Origin: Macrothele yani
Taxonomy: Eukaryota; Arthropoda; Arachnida; Araneae; Macrothelidae
Assembly: GCA_039090855.1 (NCBI GenBank)
Contig: CM076999.1
Location: forward strand, 117,737,072-117,801,071
DNA length: 64,000 nt
Direction of reading: 5' to 3'
In this document: positions 42,677 through 55,869 of the stretch, in pieces
How positions within the stretch are numbered: position 1 is the stretch's first letter
Layout: every line of letters begins with the position of its first letter
The notes under the pieces: model-generated
Seen by the model: the letters and a program-made list of their open reading frames with translations, nothing else
What the model was told of the DNA's origin: nothing
Databases searched by the model: none
Position numbers and translations under genes: made by a program

Positions 42677-43830
42677 GATATACTATAAAAACAACCATTC
42701 ACTTACCCGAAAGATCTTGGTCATTTTTTTATCTTGTAACACTTCAAGCACGTCAATTATATTGTTGTTGGCTTTCTGAGGTTGAACTGACTCTTTGCCT
42801 ATGACTTTCCTTCTTCTGGGGATGAAACGTCGTACTATCTTTTTTATTATTATTTACTGGACAACACATGCAGGTTTCCTTCTGCCATATGAAACGTAAC
42901 CATAGCCCATCATCACGATAAAAACCTCACACATACACACACCATACCACTCATTCATACATTCCATTAAAAACACTATGTACATATTTACACTATCTAC
43001 ATTCCCAGGCAGTTAAACAATTTGTCAACTGTGATTAAAAAAATGCTCAATCCGTTTCAAACTCCGTGTTAACACTATTTCATGTGCCAACTTCATTCAG
43101 CCTGTCATACACAACCCTCTAGTGCTTTCAACAGGCACTGTCATCCAACAGGCACTGTCATTTCAACAGGCACTGTCATCCTCAGGAGGCAGATGTGTCT
43201 CACCCGCCTACCACAGCTCAGGTGAGCTGATTTATCGAGGCTCGGGTCTCAGTCGCAGACACGCAGATGCGCCAGAGATGCAGAGATTGCGACTGAGACC
43301 CGAGCCTCAATAAATCAGCTCACTTGAGCTGTGGTAGGCGGGTGAGACACATCTGCCTCCTGAGGATGACAGTGCCTGTTGAAAGCGCTAGAGGGTTGTG
43401 TATGACGGGCTGAATGAGGTTGGCACATGCAATAGGGTTAACACGGAGTTTGAAACGGATTGAGCACTTTTTTAATCACAGTTGACAAATGGTTTAACTG
43501 CCTCGGAATGTAGATAGTGTAAATATGTACATAGTGTTTTTAACGGAATGTATGAATGAGTGGTATGGTGTGTGTATGTGTGAGGTTTTTATCGTGATGA
43601 CGAGCTATGGTTACGTTTCATATGGCAGAAAGAAACCTGTGTGTGTGTTGTCCAGTAAATAAAAAAGATAGTACAATGTTTCATCCCTGGAAGAAGGAAA
43701 GTCATAGGCAAGGAGTCAGTTCAACCTCAGAAAGCCAACAACAATATAATTGACGTGCTTGAAGTGTTACAAGATAAAAAAAATAACCAAGATCTTTCGG
43801 GTAAGTGAATGGTTGTTTTTATAGTATATC
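42677..43830. mobile_element. 1.15 kb foldback element
   Basis: An almost complete inverted repeat: the GATATACTATAAAAACAACC end at 42677 pairs with 43830, centred near 43,254, leaving a loop of only about 20-25 bp (ACACGCAGATGCGCC...). The left arm has three tandem CAACAGGCACTGTCAT units near 43,129-43,180 where the right has one. No coding potential. It is a foldback-type (or very long MITE) element. Confidence 0.9.
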
Positions 43831-44694
43831 ATAGCACTTATATAATTACTATTGGTCCTGGGATTGAGAAGCAAGAAAGGTAACTGACAAAAAATTTAAT
43901 AGTCTCCTGCAGGGCTCGAAATAACTTGCAGCAACAATAGCAAATGTTATGAGTTACCTTAAAAATGCAGCAACAATCAGTGATTCTTGTGGCAGGCTTT
44001 GCCGCGAAAATTCCGTTAATGCTTTCGACACCACAGGTTTTGAAAGAGTTCACCTGTCAGTATGAGCTTTTATGACAAGAGTAATTCCAGAACTTACTTT
44101 TTTTTTAATCTTTTGTGAAGCATCGGGGGCATTTTTGTGTTGAGTGCCCAAACTTCCCTGTTCAGTTGGTGAATAAGAGCAACAAGTTAAGCTAAAACTT
44201 CATGTCATTTACTTTTTAGTGGTGGTGCGGGGGAAACCTGTCACTTTAACAAGAGTGGAGGCTGACCCCATGAGCTATGATGAAACTGGTTTTCGGAATC
44301 ACAGAACAGGAACTTTCCTGTGCATCGTGCGAGTATCTCCATTCTTCTCGCCCGTCGTTCACTCCTTAACCAAACTTGAAACCGGTTATGTTGCAGTAGC
44401 TATTATTAGTCTGTGATCTGAGCTTCTAACAATCTCTGCGTGGTGTGCATGAACTAACACAGCAAATTTTTTTAAATGGACTCCAAATGCTGACCCAAAA
44501 GCAAAAAAAGTGATGAAATCAGATGATGAACCAGCAGCAAAGTTAGTGAAAACTTCTACTGTGATAGGATGGTAACTAGATTACTTGGATATTGTGACGA
44601 CTGAATGCAGCATGTTTGTGACAAAGGTAAAATGCAAGTTTTGTTGCAGCTATCCTGAACTGGTGAAGGCATGTGCCAAATCCAGAGAAAATAA

Positions 44695-45695
44695 CAGCAA
44701 TATGTACCATTATTTTTAATATACCACAATGTGAATACTCAAGAAATGCATATAGCGTATGAAATCTGTTAATTTTTATGGCGTAATAAGCAGAAAGATT
44801 CACCAAGCTTTCGCACTCCACTGGGAGGCTTTTTCAAAGCAATGGTAGACATTAAAAAAAAAAAAAATGGTAGGTAAAATGCATTTTTCTGTCTACCATT
44901 GCCTTGAAAAAGTCTCTCAGTGGAGTATGAAAGCGTGGTAAATCTTTCTGTTTATTATGCCATAAAAATAAATGGATTTAATACGTTATATGTGATGTAC
45001 CATGCTTTTACAAGAAATGAAGATTTATCGATTGATGGAGAAAAGCTGGAGATAACATATGCGTATGTTTATCTTGGACAGCAGATATCAAGTGAGGGTC
45101 ACATTGATGAAGAAATTAATCGGCGTACAAAACTTGCCTGGAGAGCTTTTAGAAGAAACAGCATACTTTTCAAGAGCAATATGCCATTATGTCTTAAAAG
45201 AAAAGTGTTTGATCAATGCATCCTTCCAGTGCTTGCGTATGGTGCAGAGACATGGACCTTAACTAAAAGAGACATACAAAGGCTGCAGACAACTCAAAGA
45301 CGCATGGAGAGGTGCATGCTTGGTGTAACCAAGAGAGATAAGAAGAGGAACTAAAGGATCAGAAAAATGACAAGAGTGGAAGACATCATGATCAGAGTAA
45401 AATCCCTGAAATGGCAATGGGCTGGACTTACTGCCAGAAGGACAGACCATCAGTGGACAGTCAAAATTTTAGATTGGATTCCAAGGGACAGAAAAAGACC
45501 CAGAAGAAGACCACATGGAAGATAGGTGAATTAATTTCGAAAGTATGCGGGAGTAACATGGAGGAGACTGGCACAAGACAGACCGTTGTGAAAGAGGCTT
45601 GGAGAGACCTTCGTCCAGCAGTGGATCGATAATGATTGACAATGATGATGATGCGTTTCTTGAGTATAGCGATATGTACATTGAAAGAACTACAA
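44695..45695. mobile_element. Foldback element inside the hAT, split by a LINE fragment
   Basis: Left arm about 44,700-44,860 (ACTCAAGAAATGCATATAGC, GTAATAAGCAGAAAGATTCA) pairs with 44,885-44,994. After the LINE fragment the complement continues (TTTCTTGAGTATAGCGATAT) at 45,655-45,690. The loop is a poly-A stretch near 44,855. The arm is therefore interrupted by the later LINE insertion. Confidence 0.8.
44995..45652 (+). mobile_element. 5'-truncated RTE-type LINE fragment
   Basis: Encodes the 3' part of an RTE/BovB-like reverse transcriptase (AFTRNEDLSIDGEKLEI, YLGQQISSEGHIDEEI, AYGAETWTLTKRDIQ), frameshifted after 45,354, and ends in a GATGATGAT tail typical of RTE elements. About 95% similar by eye to 48,820-49,492. 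Confidence 0.88.
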
Positions 45696-46401
45696 TAACT
45701 AAAAAGTGCAATGCTGAAAACCATGCCAAAAACAGTTTAGTGTGATGAAATGGGTAAACAATGACTGGAGAGCTTCATTAAATGAAGATACACTATGTGC
45801 CTTAATGAGAATTGCTGCAGATGGCCCTTCACTTTCCGATTTTAAGGCTGATTGATCAGTTGAAAAATGGTTTCATGCATATAATCAGACCATGCTCTTA
45901 GTCAAAAAATAAAAAAAACTGCATATATAATAAAATAAATGTATGTCTGCTCTTAATTATATTTAAGTGTTTCTTTTTATCTGGGCTGTATTTTAGTATT
46001 TCATAGAAATTTGTACAGAGTTTGCAAGATAAGGTAAGTTTTTTTCATTACATTATTCATGCACTTATTTTAAAGTTTAGAAAAGGATGTTCAACTGAAA
46101 TTTAGAGATCATTATCAATGATGACGGTTGCCGTGAGCTGATAATTTTTTTCCGTGAGTTTACAAAAGCTAACGGCAGTATTTGTCGCAAACTTTAAAAT
46201 CTTATTTCGAGCCCTGGTCTCCTGATTGTCCACTTACAGTATAGTAATGATTCCTATTTTTACACTTCATAAAGATTTGAAGGTGACTTCAGTGTACATA
46301 TGTTATCAAGTTGGTAAGATAGTGTGCATCAAAATATACATTCATTTGTCATACTACTACTATCATGCTCACCACCGCACTCTTTTCGCTCTTGGTGCAA
46401 T

Positions 46402-48310
46402 CAGGGCTTGAAAAATACCATGTCCGAGATGCTCAGGGCATGTAAAGTATTGGTTTGGGCAGGTAAATAAAAAATTTAGTTACCCAGTCCGGGCAACTAA
46501 ATTTAAAAATAAAAAAGTTTGGAACAGGATTATTTGCTACAAGAAAACGGACAGTCGTTGTACGTCATGTTTCATTCCACTACTAATTGTCAGAAGTTGT
46601 GTTATTGTTACAGAGTGCCAAGACCAGAAGAATATCACTTCTTTTATTATATTACTAGCTTTACTACCCGGCTTTGCCCAGGATTTAGGCTTATTAATTT
46701 CATATTCCCTTATATGTCACTGAAAAAATCAGGGAAACAAAATTGATGCTTGCAAGAAAGAAAAAGCTGATTTCACAAATTCGGCCATTACAAATTATTT
46801 ATTCATAGTGTGGTTATTTCAGCACTTGGCCGTACACAATATTTTTGGTTTCTCCTTCATTGGCGACCATATATAATTTTGTTGGATCCTTTGCTCTTGA
46901 CATTCCAACATACAGCTGTCCATGTGAGAAGCAATCATCTGTCAAATCCAAGCCCGTAACTTTAAGCGATTGTCCCTGCAATTTATTAATGGTGATTGCA
47001 AATGCAAGCCGAACAGGAAATTGCAATCGTTTGAATGAAAATGGCGAATCAGTTGGAATTAACGGAATCCTTGGTATAGAATCTGTAGAATCAAATGGAC
47101 CAAAAGCATTACGAATTATTTAACACGCGTCCAGGAGACACAGCATTAGAACACTGACTGAGAAAAAATTCTTTAACAATTTGTTGTCGACGATCAAATG
47201 CATCACATGCTTTCAGTTTCAGACGTCTTTGAGAGGGGATTCTCTGATATAAAAAAGTTAAAAACGTATCTTTGCAAATATTTTATGAAACTGGCCGAAA
47301 TTCTAGTGAACACCATAAATCGTTAATAGGAACATGACCTCCAAATTCTGCCTGAATCGGTAAATAACATTTTAAATTAGCTGTCAAAATTTTATTAACC
47401 ATTTCTGCGTATATATTTCTGTTTACCGATAAATTAAAAATTCCATGCCTATTATTAAAAGTTTTGATCGGATTCCGGTGAAATTTTGAGCGACTCCTCT
47501 TATTACCAATTCATGGTGTTGATAAAAATTTCAGCCCGTTTTGTTAAGATTTTGCAATGTTTATTTTTCCATTTTTTTATGCACGGTTCTCAAAAAATAG
47601 AAACACCTGTGGATGTGCCGCGGCAATGAATGCAGTCAAATGTTTTCAGATTTGGAACAGAATAACGATGACGTAGCAAATGACGCTGACTTTATTGATT
47701 AGCTTATTAATTAATTCATAACTCGCGAACGGAACAACGTAGAGATTTTAAAATAGTTGCGTTGACCTAGAAATTTCAGTATTAATAAGTTATGGAAATT
47801 TCACGATGCCACAGTTCGGTGTTCAAGAGTTTTTGCTGCTTTAGGCAAACAGACGTTTTGTGTTTTATATATAAGATTCTCTAGGTCCAGAAATCGGAAC
47901 CATATGTAGTTTTGCTTCAAATGCTGTTTATAGTCAGCGACAAGATGCATGCCTCTGATGATAATAGCACCCAGTGTTTAGGGACAAAGGGTGAAAACTT
48001 CAATGAAAGGAACATGGCAGAATCACTAAATTTCTCAAATACCTATTTCATCATCTTACCATTTCATACCAATTTCAGCATCAGCATCTTAGAACTTAAG
48101 ATACATACTTTTGTGCATTGAAATTGAAACGGAAATGCAAAACATAAAAAAGTTCATATTTTTTAACTTGAAAAAAAAAATGAGGGTTCTGGTTTGTTAT
48201 CTTAAAAGATAAATTTTCCTGGGCATCCAGCTTTTACTACCTGGGCAGGTAAATAATTTCTGCACATGCCCAGCTGGGCATGTAACTTTTCAAATATTTT
48301 TCAAGCCCTG
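46402..48310. mobile_element. 1.9 kb element with CAGGGCTTGAAAAATA ends
   Basis: Inverted ends CAGGGCTTGAAAAATA at 46402 and the complement at 48310, plus subterminal matches (GGGCAGGTAAATAA). The ends resemble those of the neighbouring hAT 186 bp away (CAGGGCTCGAAATAA), suggesting a non-autonomous relative. Flanking 8-mers do not form a clean duplication. It contains a Helitron. Confidence 0.7.
46655..47876 (-). mobile_element. Helitron with PIF1-like helicase remnant
   Basis: On the minus strand the element begins TCTTATATATAAAACACAAA (after an A at 47877). It ends GGGCAAAGCCGGGTAGTAAA GCTAG, followed by T at 46654: the Helitron 5' TC and 3' hairpin-CTAG ends inserted between A and T. The frame 47026-46814 encodes the C-terminal end of a PIF1-type helicase (FAITINKLQGQSL, DCFSHGQLYVGMSRAKD), and decayed helicase sequence precedes it. 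Too short to be autonomous. Confidence 0.88.
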
Positions 48311-48399
48311 GTGTAAGTTTTATTTAGTCTTTGACTTATGGTCAGTGTTGCCAAAACATATAAGGAAATGTAGGACCCATTCAGAAAGAAAATCCTGAG

Positions 48400-49492
48400 A
48401 AGTAACAAAATTTATATAAGGATAGAAACTCAAAAGGAAGAAATTAGATATAATGGCTTTGAAATCCTGCGGTATTGAAGATGCGTACATTAATATTATT
48501 AACAACATCTATGAAAATGCAAGTGCAAAGATTCGGCTGTTCGAAAATACAGCACACATAAAAAGTTGGAAAGGGAATGAGACAAGGTGACACCATATCT
48601 CCCAAGCTCTTTAATGCCACATTAGAAAATGTCTTTCAATCACTGAACTGGGAAAACAAAGGGATAAAGATTAATGGAGATTATCTAACCCACCTTCGTT
48701 TTGCTGATGGCATAGTCATTTTTGCAACTACTCCATCAGAGCTGCAGAGTGTGATCCAGGAACTTGCTGACAAGAGTAAAGAAATGGGATTAAAAATGAA
48801 CTTTCAGAAGACAAAAGGGATGTTCAATGCTTTTACAAGAAATGAAGATTTATCGATTGATGGAGAAAAGCTGGAGATAACAGATGCGTACATTTATCTT
48901 GGACAGCAGATATCAAGTGAGGGTCACATTGATGAAGAAATTAATCGGCATGTAAAACTTGCCTGAAGAGCTTTTGGAAAAAACAGCATAATTTTCAAGA
49001 GCAATATGCCATTATGTCTTAAAAGAAAAGTGTTTGATCAATGCATACTTCCAGTGCTTACATATGGTGCAGAGTCATGGACCTTAACTAAAAGAGACAT
49101 ACAAAGGCTGCAGACAACTTAAAGAAGCATGGAGAGGTGCATGCTTGGTGTAACCAGGAGAGATAAGAAGAAGAACTCATGGATCAGAAAAATGGCAAGA
49201 GTGGAAGACATCATGATCAAGGTAAAATCCCTGAAATGGCAATGGGCTGGACATACTGCCAAAAGGACAGACCGTAGATGGACAGTCGAAATTTTAGATT
49301 GGATTCCAAGGGACAGGAAAAGACCCAGAAGAGACCCAGAAGAAGACCACATGGGAGATGGGTGGATGAAATTCGAAAGTATGTGGGTGTAACATGGAGG
49401 AGACTGGCACAGGACAGACCGTTGTGGAAGAGGCTTGGAGAGACCTTCATCTAGCAGTGGTTTGATAATGGTTAATGATGATGATGATGATA
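48400..49492 (+). mobile_element. 5'-truncated RTE-type LINE, inactive
   Basis: Reverse transcriptase motifs MRQGDTISPKLFNATLE, LRFADGIVIFA and LKMNFQKTKG are open over 48577-48966. The catalytic FADD is FADG here, so it is catalytically dead, and stops follow. The C-terminal ETWTLTKR-like region and a (GAT)n tail at 49,470-49,492 complete it. Confidence 0.9.
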
Positions 49493-50105
49493 TGTCACCA
49501 AGTTTGTTCTATATTTCTAAACACTGGGGCAAAAGTGATGTATATTGATTTATGCTGTAATTTCATTGAACCTATTGATGAAGATGAAACTGTGCTGAAT
49601 GAAATTGTCGTAGGTCATGAAACAATGGTGGTTATTTACAATCTTGAGAAAAAAAGACAAAGCTCTGTGTGACTGAGCCCCAAAAATCTTAAGTTTAGTA
49701 ACGTTTGCATAGAAAAATCCCATGGGAAAACTATGGTAATAATTCTTTTTAGATGTCTTGGAGTGTGATTCATTGTGAATTTACCTCAGGGCAAACAGTA
49801 GGCAGCCAATATTATTTGGGTGTAACAGAATTAATTAAACAAATTTGCTGCAATTGCACCAGCTGCATCTGAAGCTATAACCGATAGAAGATCAGAAAGT
49901 TTTCATAAAACTGTAAAAGATTAAGCCACTGATTCAAGAATAGTCTTGAAGAAGGTTTGAAAGGCACCAGATGCCAATGGATGGTGACACAAAAACAGTG
50001 TATGTTCTAAAGATTACCTAAGCCAACATATGATTTGTTTACTTTTGTAGGATGATCTAAACTTGCAACGAGGTTAACCTGAGTATGGAGTGAAAGGTAT
50101 TGAGT
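49493..50105. other. Intergenic, no gene supported
   Basis: Mixed-composition DNA, short frames only. Confidence 0.5.
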
Positions 50106-51515
50106 GTGTACATACATATCACTAAGCTGTTCTCTGAGATTCAGAGGTTAGCTCCACAAAGAAATACAAACTACCAGATAAATTTTAACTGATTATTTAT
50201 TTACTGTTGGCGTATCAAACTTTGCCATTTACAGAGATCTTGACACACAACTCAGGGTTCACTGACATCCATCACACTATGCACACAAGACCTTCTATAC
50301 TTCATACTCATAATTTTTTTCTCATGCAGGCACTCCCGAATCTGATCCTCCCATGACTTCCTTGGACTTCCTCTGCCTTTCCTTCCTGCCACTTGGGCTA
50401 AAAAAAAAAATTCTTAGTAAGCATCTCATCACTAATTTTTTCAGCATGGCCAAAGCACTGAAGAATATTAGCCTCCACCTTGCTAACAGCATTTTGCTTC
50501 ACATTACACAACTGCAACACATTGTCATTCCCCCCATCAGAACATGCCCCCCACTCCACCGTAAGTAACACATTCTCCAGCGCACCAACGACTCCTATGT
50601 TTCTTCTGCAGTACCCATGTTTCACTGCCATACATCATAGGAGGAACAATTACACTTTCATACATAGCCATGCGGGACTCTCTTGAGAACCTATCATTCC
50701 TGTGAAAACCTCCCAAAGCAGCTATGACTTTCAATGAAGAATTCACTCGCCTACTAATTTCACGATCTAATTTGTTCTCTCTGTCAAACATGCTTGCTTC
50801 CTAAATACACACACTCACCTGGTCAATCACTGTGCCATTTAGACTTATATTACAGTCAGTGCTAACAGTTCCTCGCTCAAAAACCATAACTTTGGGTTTT
50901 CCCTTATTTATACTCAGTTTGAATATCCTACAAACTTTGTACATCTGGGACAACATACTCTGCAACTCACTTTTGCTCTCTGCCAACAGGACTGTATCAT
51001 CAGCATACAGCAATCTGCACACACAGATATCACCAAGACATAAACCAGGATTATCTATTTTGGCATCACGCATGCATGCATCCGTAAATATATTAAACAG
51101 CTATGGTAACATTACACAACCTTGCCTGACTCCTGCACCAATAGAAAACCATTTTGATAAAATGCCATTCACTCGTACACAAGCTCTACTGCCAGCATAC
51201 ATGGCTCTTACACTATTAAGTAGATTCCCAGTAACACCATATTTATTCAATATCTTCCACAAAAGTATCCCATTTGCTCGGTAATAAGCTTTCTCTAAAT
51301 CTATGAAGGCAGCAAAAACTTTCTTACCAACAGCAAGATACTTTTCAATCATCATGCATAATGCAAATATTTGGTTAGTCCAGCGTTTACCAGGCATAAA
51401 ACCACAAACCACTCTGTACATCCCACACTTTCTCTGATGTAAGACCTCATACTTTTTCAATAATTACTTTACCAAACACTTTCCCTGGCACACCCAGTAA
51501 GCTAATACCATGATA

Positions 51516-53065
51516 CACCGGTGTGCAAAAATTAAGGACGAAGGGGAGAAATTAGCAATACAGCGGAACGAGCAGGCAGAACGGACCGAAAGACCACTCA
51601 GAAGATAAACTAGGGTCCAATATGGTAGGGCATGCGCATATATGTAGCATGACATAGAGGGATTGGGAGGGTCGGAAGGGTATAAAGCACACAGGCGGTG
51701 TACGCTTAGCAATTCGGTGAAAGCTATTGCACGCTGTACGTCGGTTTGAACGACGTCGAGTTACTGCCACCGTGTGATATGGCCAACAGGCAATCCAGTA
51801 GACGACATCTGGATGACTTTACCTGAGGTCACGTCATTGGGAAGTTGGAAGAAGGTCGAAGTGTGACTAGTGTGGCCAAGGAGTTCGGGATCGCTCACAA
51901 CTTCGTTTAACGAGCTTGGAGAGCATTTCAAACGACAGGAACAGCTGTCCGAGTGTCTAGCAGTGCTCGTCCACGAGCAACCACGGCGGCGGACGACCGG
52001 TATATTGTCCTACAGGCGAGAAGAGACAGACGGCAGACAGCGGGAGAAATCGCAAGGCACATGCAACAGACAACTGGACGTCCGTTATCGTGTTTTACCG
52101 TGGCCAGGAGGCTGCAAAGGTGGTCTATTTGCACGATGACCAGTACGGTGTGTGCCATTAATGCCTACTCATAGGAGACGGCGGTTGCTGTGGTGCCAGG
52201 AACACAAGAACTCGACACATCAGCAATGGGGTCGAGTTCTCTTTACGGATGAGAGCCGATTTAGTCTGATGAGCGATTCTGGATGTATACACATCTGGAG
52301 AGAGCAGGGAACACACAACCACACCTCCAACATCATCGAAAGGGACCGGTTTGGAGGCGGCAGAGTTCTCGTTTGGGGCGGTATCATGCTTAGTAGCCGC
52401 ACTGACCTCCACATCTTCCAAGGAGGTTCAGTCACTGGTGTCCGCTATTGTACCGAGGTTCTCCTGCCTCACGTGCGTCTGTTTAGAAATGCTGTGGGTC
52501 CTGAGTTCCTCTTCATGGATGACAATGCTACACCTCATCGTACAGTGACTGTCGCAGAGCTGTTGGAGAGTGAAGATATTCAACGCATGGATTGGCCTGC
52601 AAGGTCCCCGGACCTAAATCCAATCGAACACGTGTGGGACCTTCTCAGGAAATGCTTGGCAGCACGTCACCAGCCGTCAGCAACGATTCTGCAGCTGCAA
52701 TTGGTGCTATAAGAGGAATGGGCCGCGATGCCTCAACAGCTCCTTGACAACCTCGTCCTCAGCATGGACAGACGTTGTAAATCCTGCAACGCAGTCAGGG
52801 GTGATCATATCCCCTACTAAAGACTGCATTTTTCTTGGCAGCCACCTGTCACATGGACGTTTCTGTCTTCTGTTCAGTTGTGCTCGAAGCTACCTTTTCA
52901 ATAAAGAGCCTTTATATTTGGATTCCTTGTTTGGACGGTTTTACTCACTTGTCCCATATTCTTACATCTTGGGGATCTTATGGTATGATTTGAGTCGATG
53001 TGGAGCACTTCTGCACGACATTACATTCGAAAAACTGTCTCGTCCTTAATTTTTGCACGCTAGTG
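51516..53065 (+). mobile_element. Tc1-like DD34E transposon inserted in the LINE, degenerate
   Basis: 1,550 bp with inverted ends CACCGGTGTGCAAAAATTAA and CACTAGCGTGCAAAAATTAA, flanked by TA at 51514-51515 and 53066-53067. The transposase (from about 51,779) shows paired helix-turn-helix parts (ARPRATTAADDRYIVLQA, RQTAGEIARHMQ), then the catalytic D-D-E: FTDESRF, FMDDNATPHR, SPDLNPIEHVWD (52152-52712). A stop after 15 codons, a stop near 51,908 and a frameshift near 52,130 inactivate it. Confidence 0.94.
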
Positions 53066-53167
53066 TAGTTCTTGCAGTCATTCTGATCACCTTTTCCCTT
53101 ATATAAGGGAAAAATGAAAGCATCCTTCCAATTCCAAGGGGCCATACTTAACTCCCAGCCTCCCAGC

Positions 53168-55869
53168 CAGTGGCGGCTTTTCAGGTGAAGCAGGTGAAGT
53201 GCCTCTTCACCTATTTCACTCAAAATAAAGTTTTATTCAGTATTTTTTTTATAAAATATTCTTTTTTGCCTTTATTCAGTTCCAAAATACTCAAAATTTT
53301 GAATAGATATTAATTCACATGGCGCACTCAATACGGAAAACAAATCCTTATACGCAAAACAGTGCAAGTGAACAGCCGAAATGAGAATGCTCGGAAGTCT
53401 GCAGTTTTCCGCCGAGTTGCCATGGTAACCGTGGCGCCACCCTCCCCAATCTGCTCGCTCAAGTGAAGTGTTTCAGCTTCACGCGCCTTACCTCTGCATC
53501 TTTCAGTTTTTGAGCGTAAAGTCGTGAGAGATCACGGTGGAGTGGGCGAACTACCATGCAATCTGCTAGGGCTTTTTTTTTCCTTGTAATGTTGTGGTAC
53601 ATTATTTTCCGAAAGGAATTTGTTCTTTCGTGCTTTGTGATTATTTGTTGAAAGCTTTAACTGATATTTTAGGTTTGTGTACAATTTAACTGATAGTGAT
53701 AGTTTTTACTATGCATCCTGTGGATGACATTGTTTGTAATTTATTGCAAACTCCATTTACTCTGTGAAAAGATGAAAATGAAAGAGACATTTTGCTTCAA
53801 GGACGACCAACGGATTCACTGACAATTGTTGCCAAGAATGAAATCAAGAAGAGCGGTAAATCTAACAATATTGATTTTAAAAATTGTTGGTTTACTGAAT
53901 ATAAATGGATTTGCAGTACTTCTGTGTTAATTTTTTTTTTTTTTGGGGGGGGGGGGCTGCTTACTTTTTAGTAATAAACATTTGGTGTGGAATAAAAACG
54001 GATTCTCAGATTTATTAAGCGTAACACGGTCACTTCATAAACATCGTGATTCTAGCAAACACCTGAAATGCGGATTAATGTTAAGGAATTTTGAAAAAAT
54101 TCAAAACACCATTGCCGTTTTCGTTAAATGCCCTGCATTTTAACGAAAACGTTCGTTTAAACAGACTTTTCCTGCAGACAGTGATTGATGCAGTATTAGT
54201 CTATACTGTATTTGAGCAAACAAGAACTAGCATTCCATGGCCATGACGAAAGCATGGGCTCGACAAATCGTGGAAATTTCATTGAATTACTTTCATTGTT
54301 GATATGAAAAAGTCTTTAGAAATTGAAAATCAATACGAAAGGATAAAAAACTATTCAAAATGAATTAATTGAATGTATTTCTGAATATATAAACGATCAC
54401 GTCAAAAATTAAATAATTTTTTATTGTTGATTCGGAAGGTGTATTGGTTGAGGGATTTTTGGGTTTCCATGATGTGAATGAAGATAGAATGTCAGGAGCT
54501 TTATATAAAATGCTAGACAAAATTTTGGAACAGTTTCATTACCAACACAAATAAATAGGACAATGTTACGATGGGGCAAGCATACTGTCTGGACACTTAA
54601 ATGGGCTACAGAAAAAAAGTCAAATATAAAGCTTCTCAAGCTGGTTTTTTTCAATGCTTAGTTCATCGTTTGAATCTTGTATCACACCAGAGTTTTTCTA
54701 AAATTTCTAAGTGTCGAATACTTTTTGCAAGCCTCAGTGGAATTGCTTCGTTTGTTCACCATTCTGCGAAGCGGTCTTATACACTTATATCAACAACCGC
54801 AAGATGCAGACCAACCATAACAGAAACTCGATGGTCCTCCACTTCGAAATTAGTAAGTGTAGTTGTTGAAGATTAGGATAAATTGAAGGAAGTGTTCGGA
54901 TTTCTGACGAATAGCAAATAATCAGAGAAAAAATCAATTCATCTTGCCAAGGGGTTTTTGAATGATATGAACACTTTCGAATTTACATTTTTGGCTCCAC
55001 CGATCTATTATTCGAACTTTTGAAGAAAAAATAACTAAACATAAACTACTGTGTGACTCAAATTTAAAAAAAAAAAAAAAAAAAAAACCTCTTGAAATTT
55101 TGAGCCATAAAAGGAACGATGAGTTATTTGAAACACAGTTTGGAAAAGCTAGCAAAATCACAGAAATAAGCACGGGAATATGCTGCTCTTACACAGGAAA
55201 CAATTTTTCAAAATTATAAACAATTGTATTTTAAAATTTTGGACCACATTCTTATGGAAATGGATATAAGATTTCAAGACTGTAAGAAACTTCAATTTGT
55301 CTGACTTGCTGACACAACCAAATTCGAATAATTTAATGCATGCTTTCCCACTGGCGCTCTTGAAAATCTACATTTTTACGGAAACATATTTACTAAACAC
55401 CAGCGCCTTAAAAATGAGCTAGTCTTGTATATGCCGATGAAAAATTAAGGAATATATTGACTCAAGAACTCCTTCGAGTGTTTCATGGAGACAAAGACAT
55501 TTTTACAGAAGATTATAAATTGGTTTCCCTCAGTTTACCAATTACATCTAGAAGTGTGCCAGTGGAAAGAAGTTTTCTTAAAAGAATACAAACTTGCTCA
55601 AGAAACACTAGTTCCCAAGATAGACTTGCTTCTCTGGCAAATATTTCTATTCAGGAAGACATTTTATTGATGCTCACGATGAAACAACCATCTAACCATC
55701 TTATGATGACATAATCGACAAATTTGCAGCTTTAAGAGGAAGAAAAATTGATTTAATATACAAAAAATAAGCAAGTCCTCATTAAGGGATTTTCATTGTA
55801 GACAGTATATATCTTTTCATACTGCTCTTGTACCTCTTCACGTATTTTTCCAACCACGAGCCACCACTG
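53168..55869 (+). mobile_element. hAT element (ZMYM1-like transposase) inserted in the LINE, degenerate
   Basis: 2.7 kb with ends CAGTGGCGGCTTTTCAGG and CCACGAGCCACCACTG, flanked by CTCCCAGC (53160-53167) and CTCCAAGC (55870-55877), an 8 bp duplication with one change. Plus-strand remnants follow the order of ZMYM1-like hAT proteins. A TTF-type zinc finger lies at about 53,980-54,080 (GFSDLLSVTRSLHKHRDSSK), the mid-region at 54601-54876 (LVHRLNLVSHQSF, TETRWSS), and the C-terminal dimerisation domain at 55457-55714 (SRSVPVERSFLKRI, QDRLASLANISI). Many stops and frameshifts. Confidence 0.92.

Larger units (their letters stand above)
43910..46216 (+). mobile_element. hAT element (KIAA1586/ZNF862-like transposase), inactive
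   Basis: Ends CAGGGCTCGAAATAA and TTATTTCGAGCCCTG are flanked by perfect 8 bp duplications GTCTCCTG at 43902-43909 and 46217-46224, the hAT hallmark. Coding remnants on the plus strand include KAKKVMKSDDEPAAK and VKCKFCCSYPEL near 44,490-44,660, and NDWRASLNEDTLCALMRI...DGPSL near 45,755-45,840. These match the zinc-finger-like N-terminal and C-terminal dimerisation parts of hAT-derived KIAA1586/ZNF862-type proteins. Stops and frameshifts are present, and a foldback with a LINE fragment is inserted between them. Confidence 0.9.
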
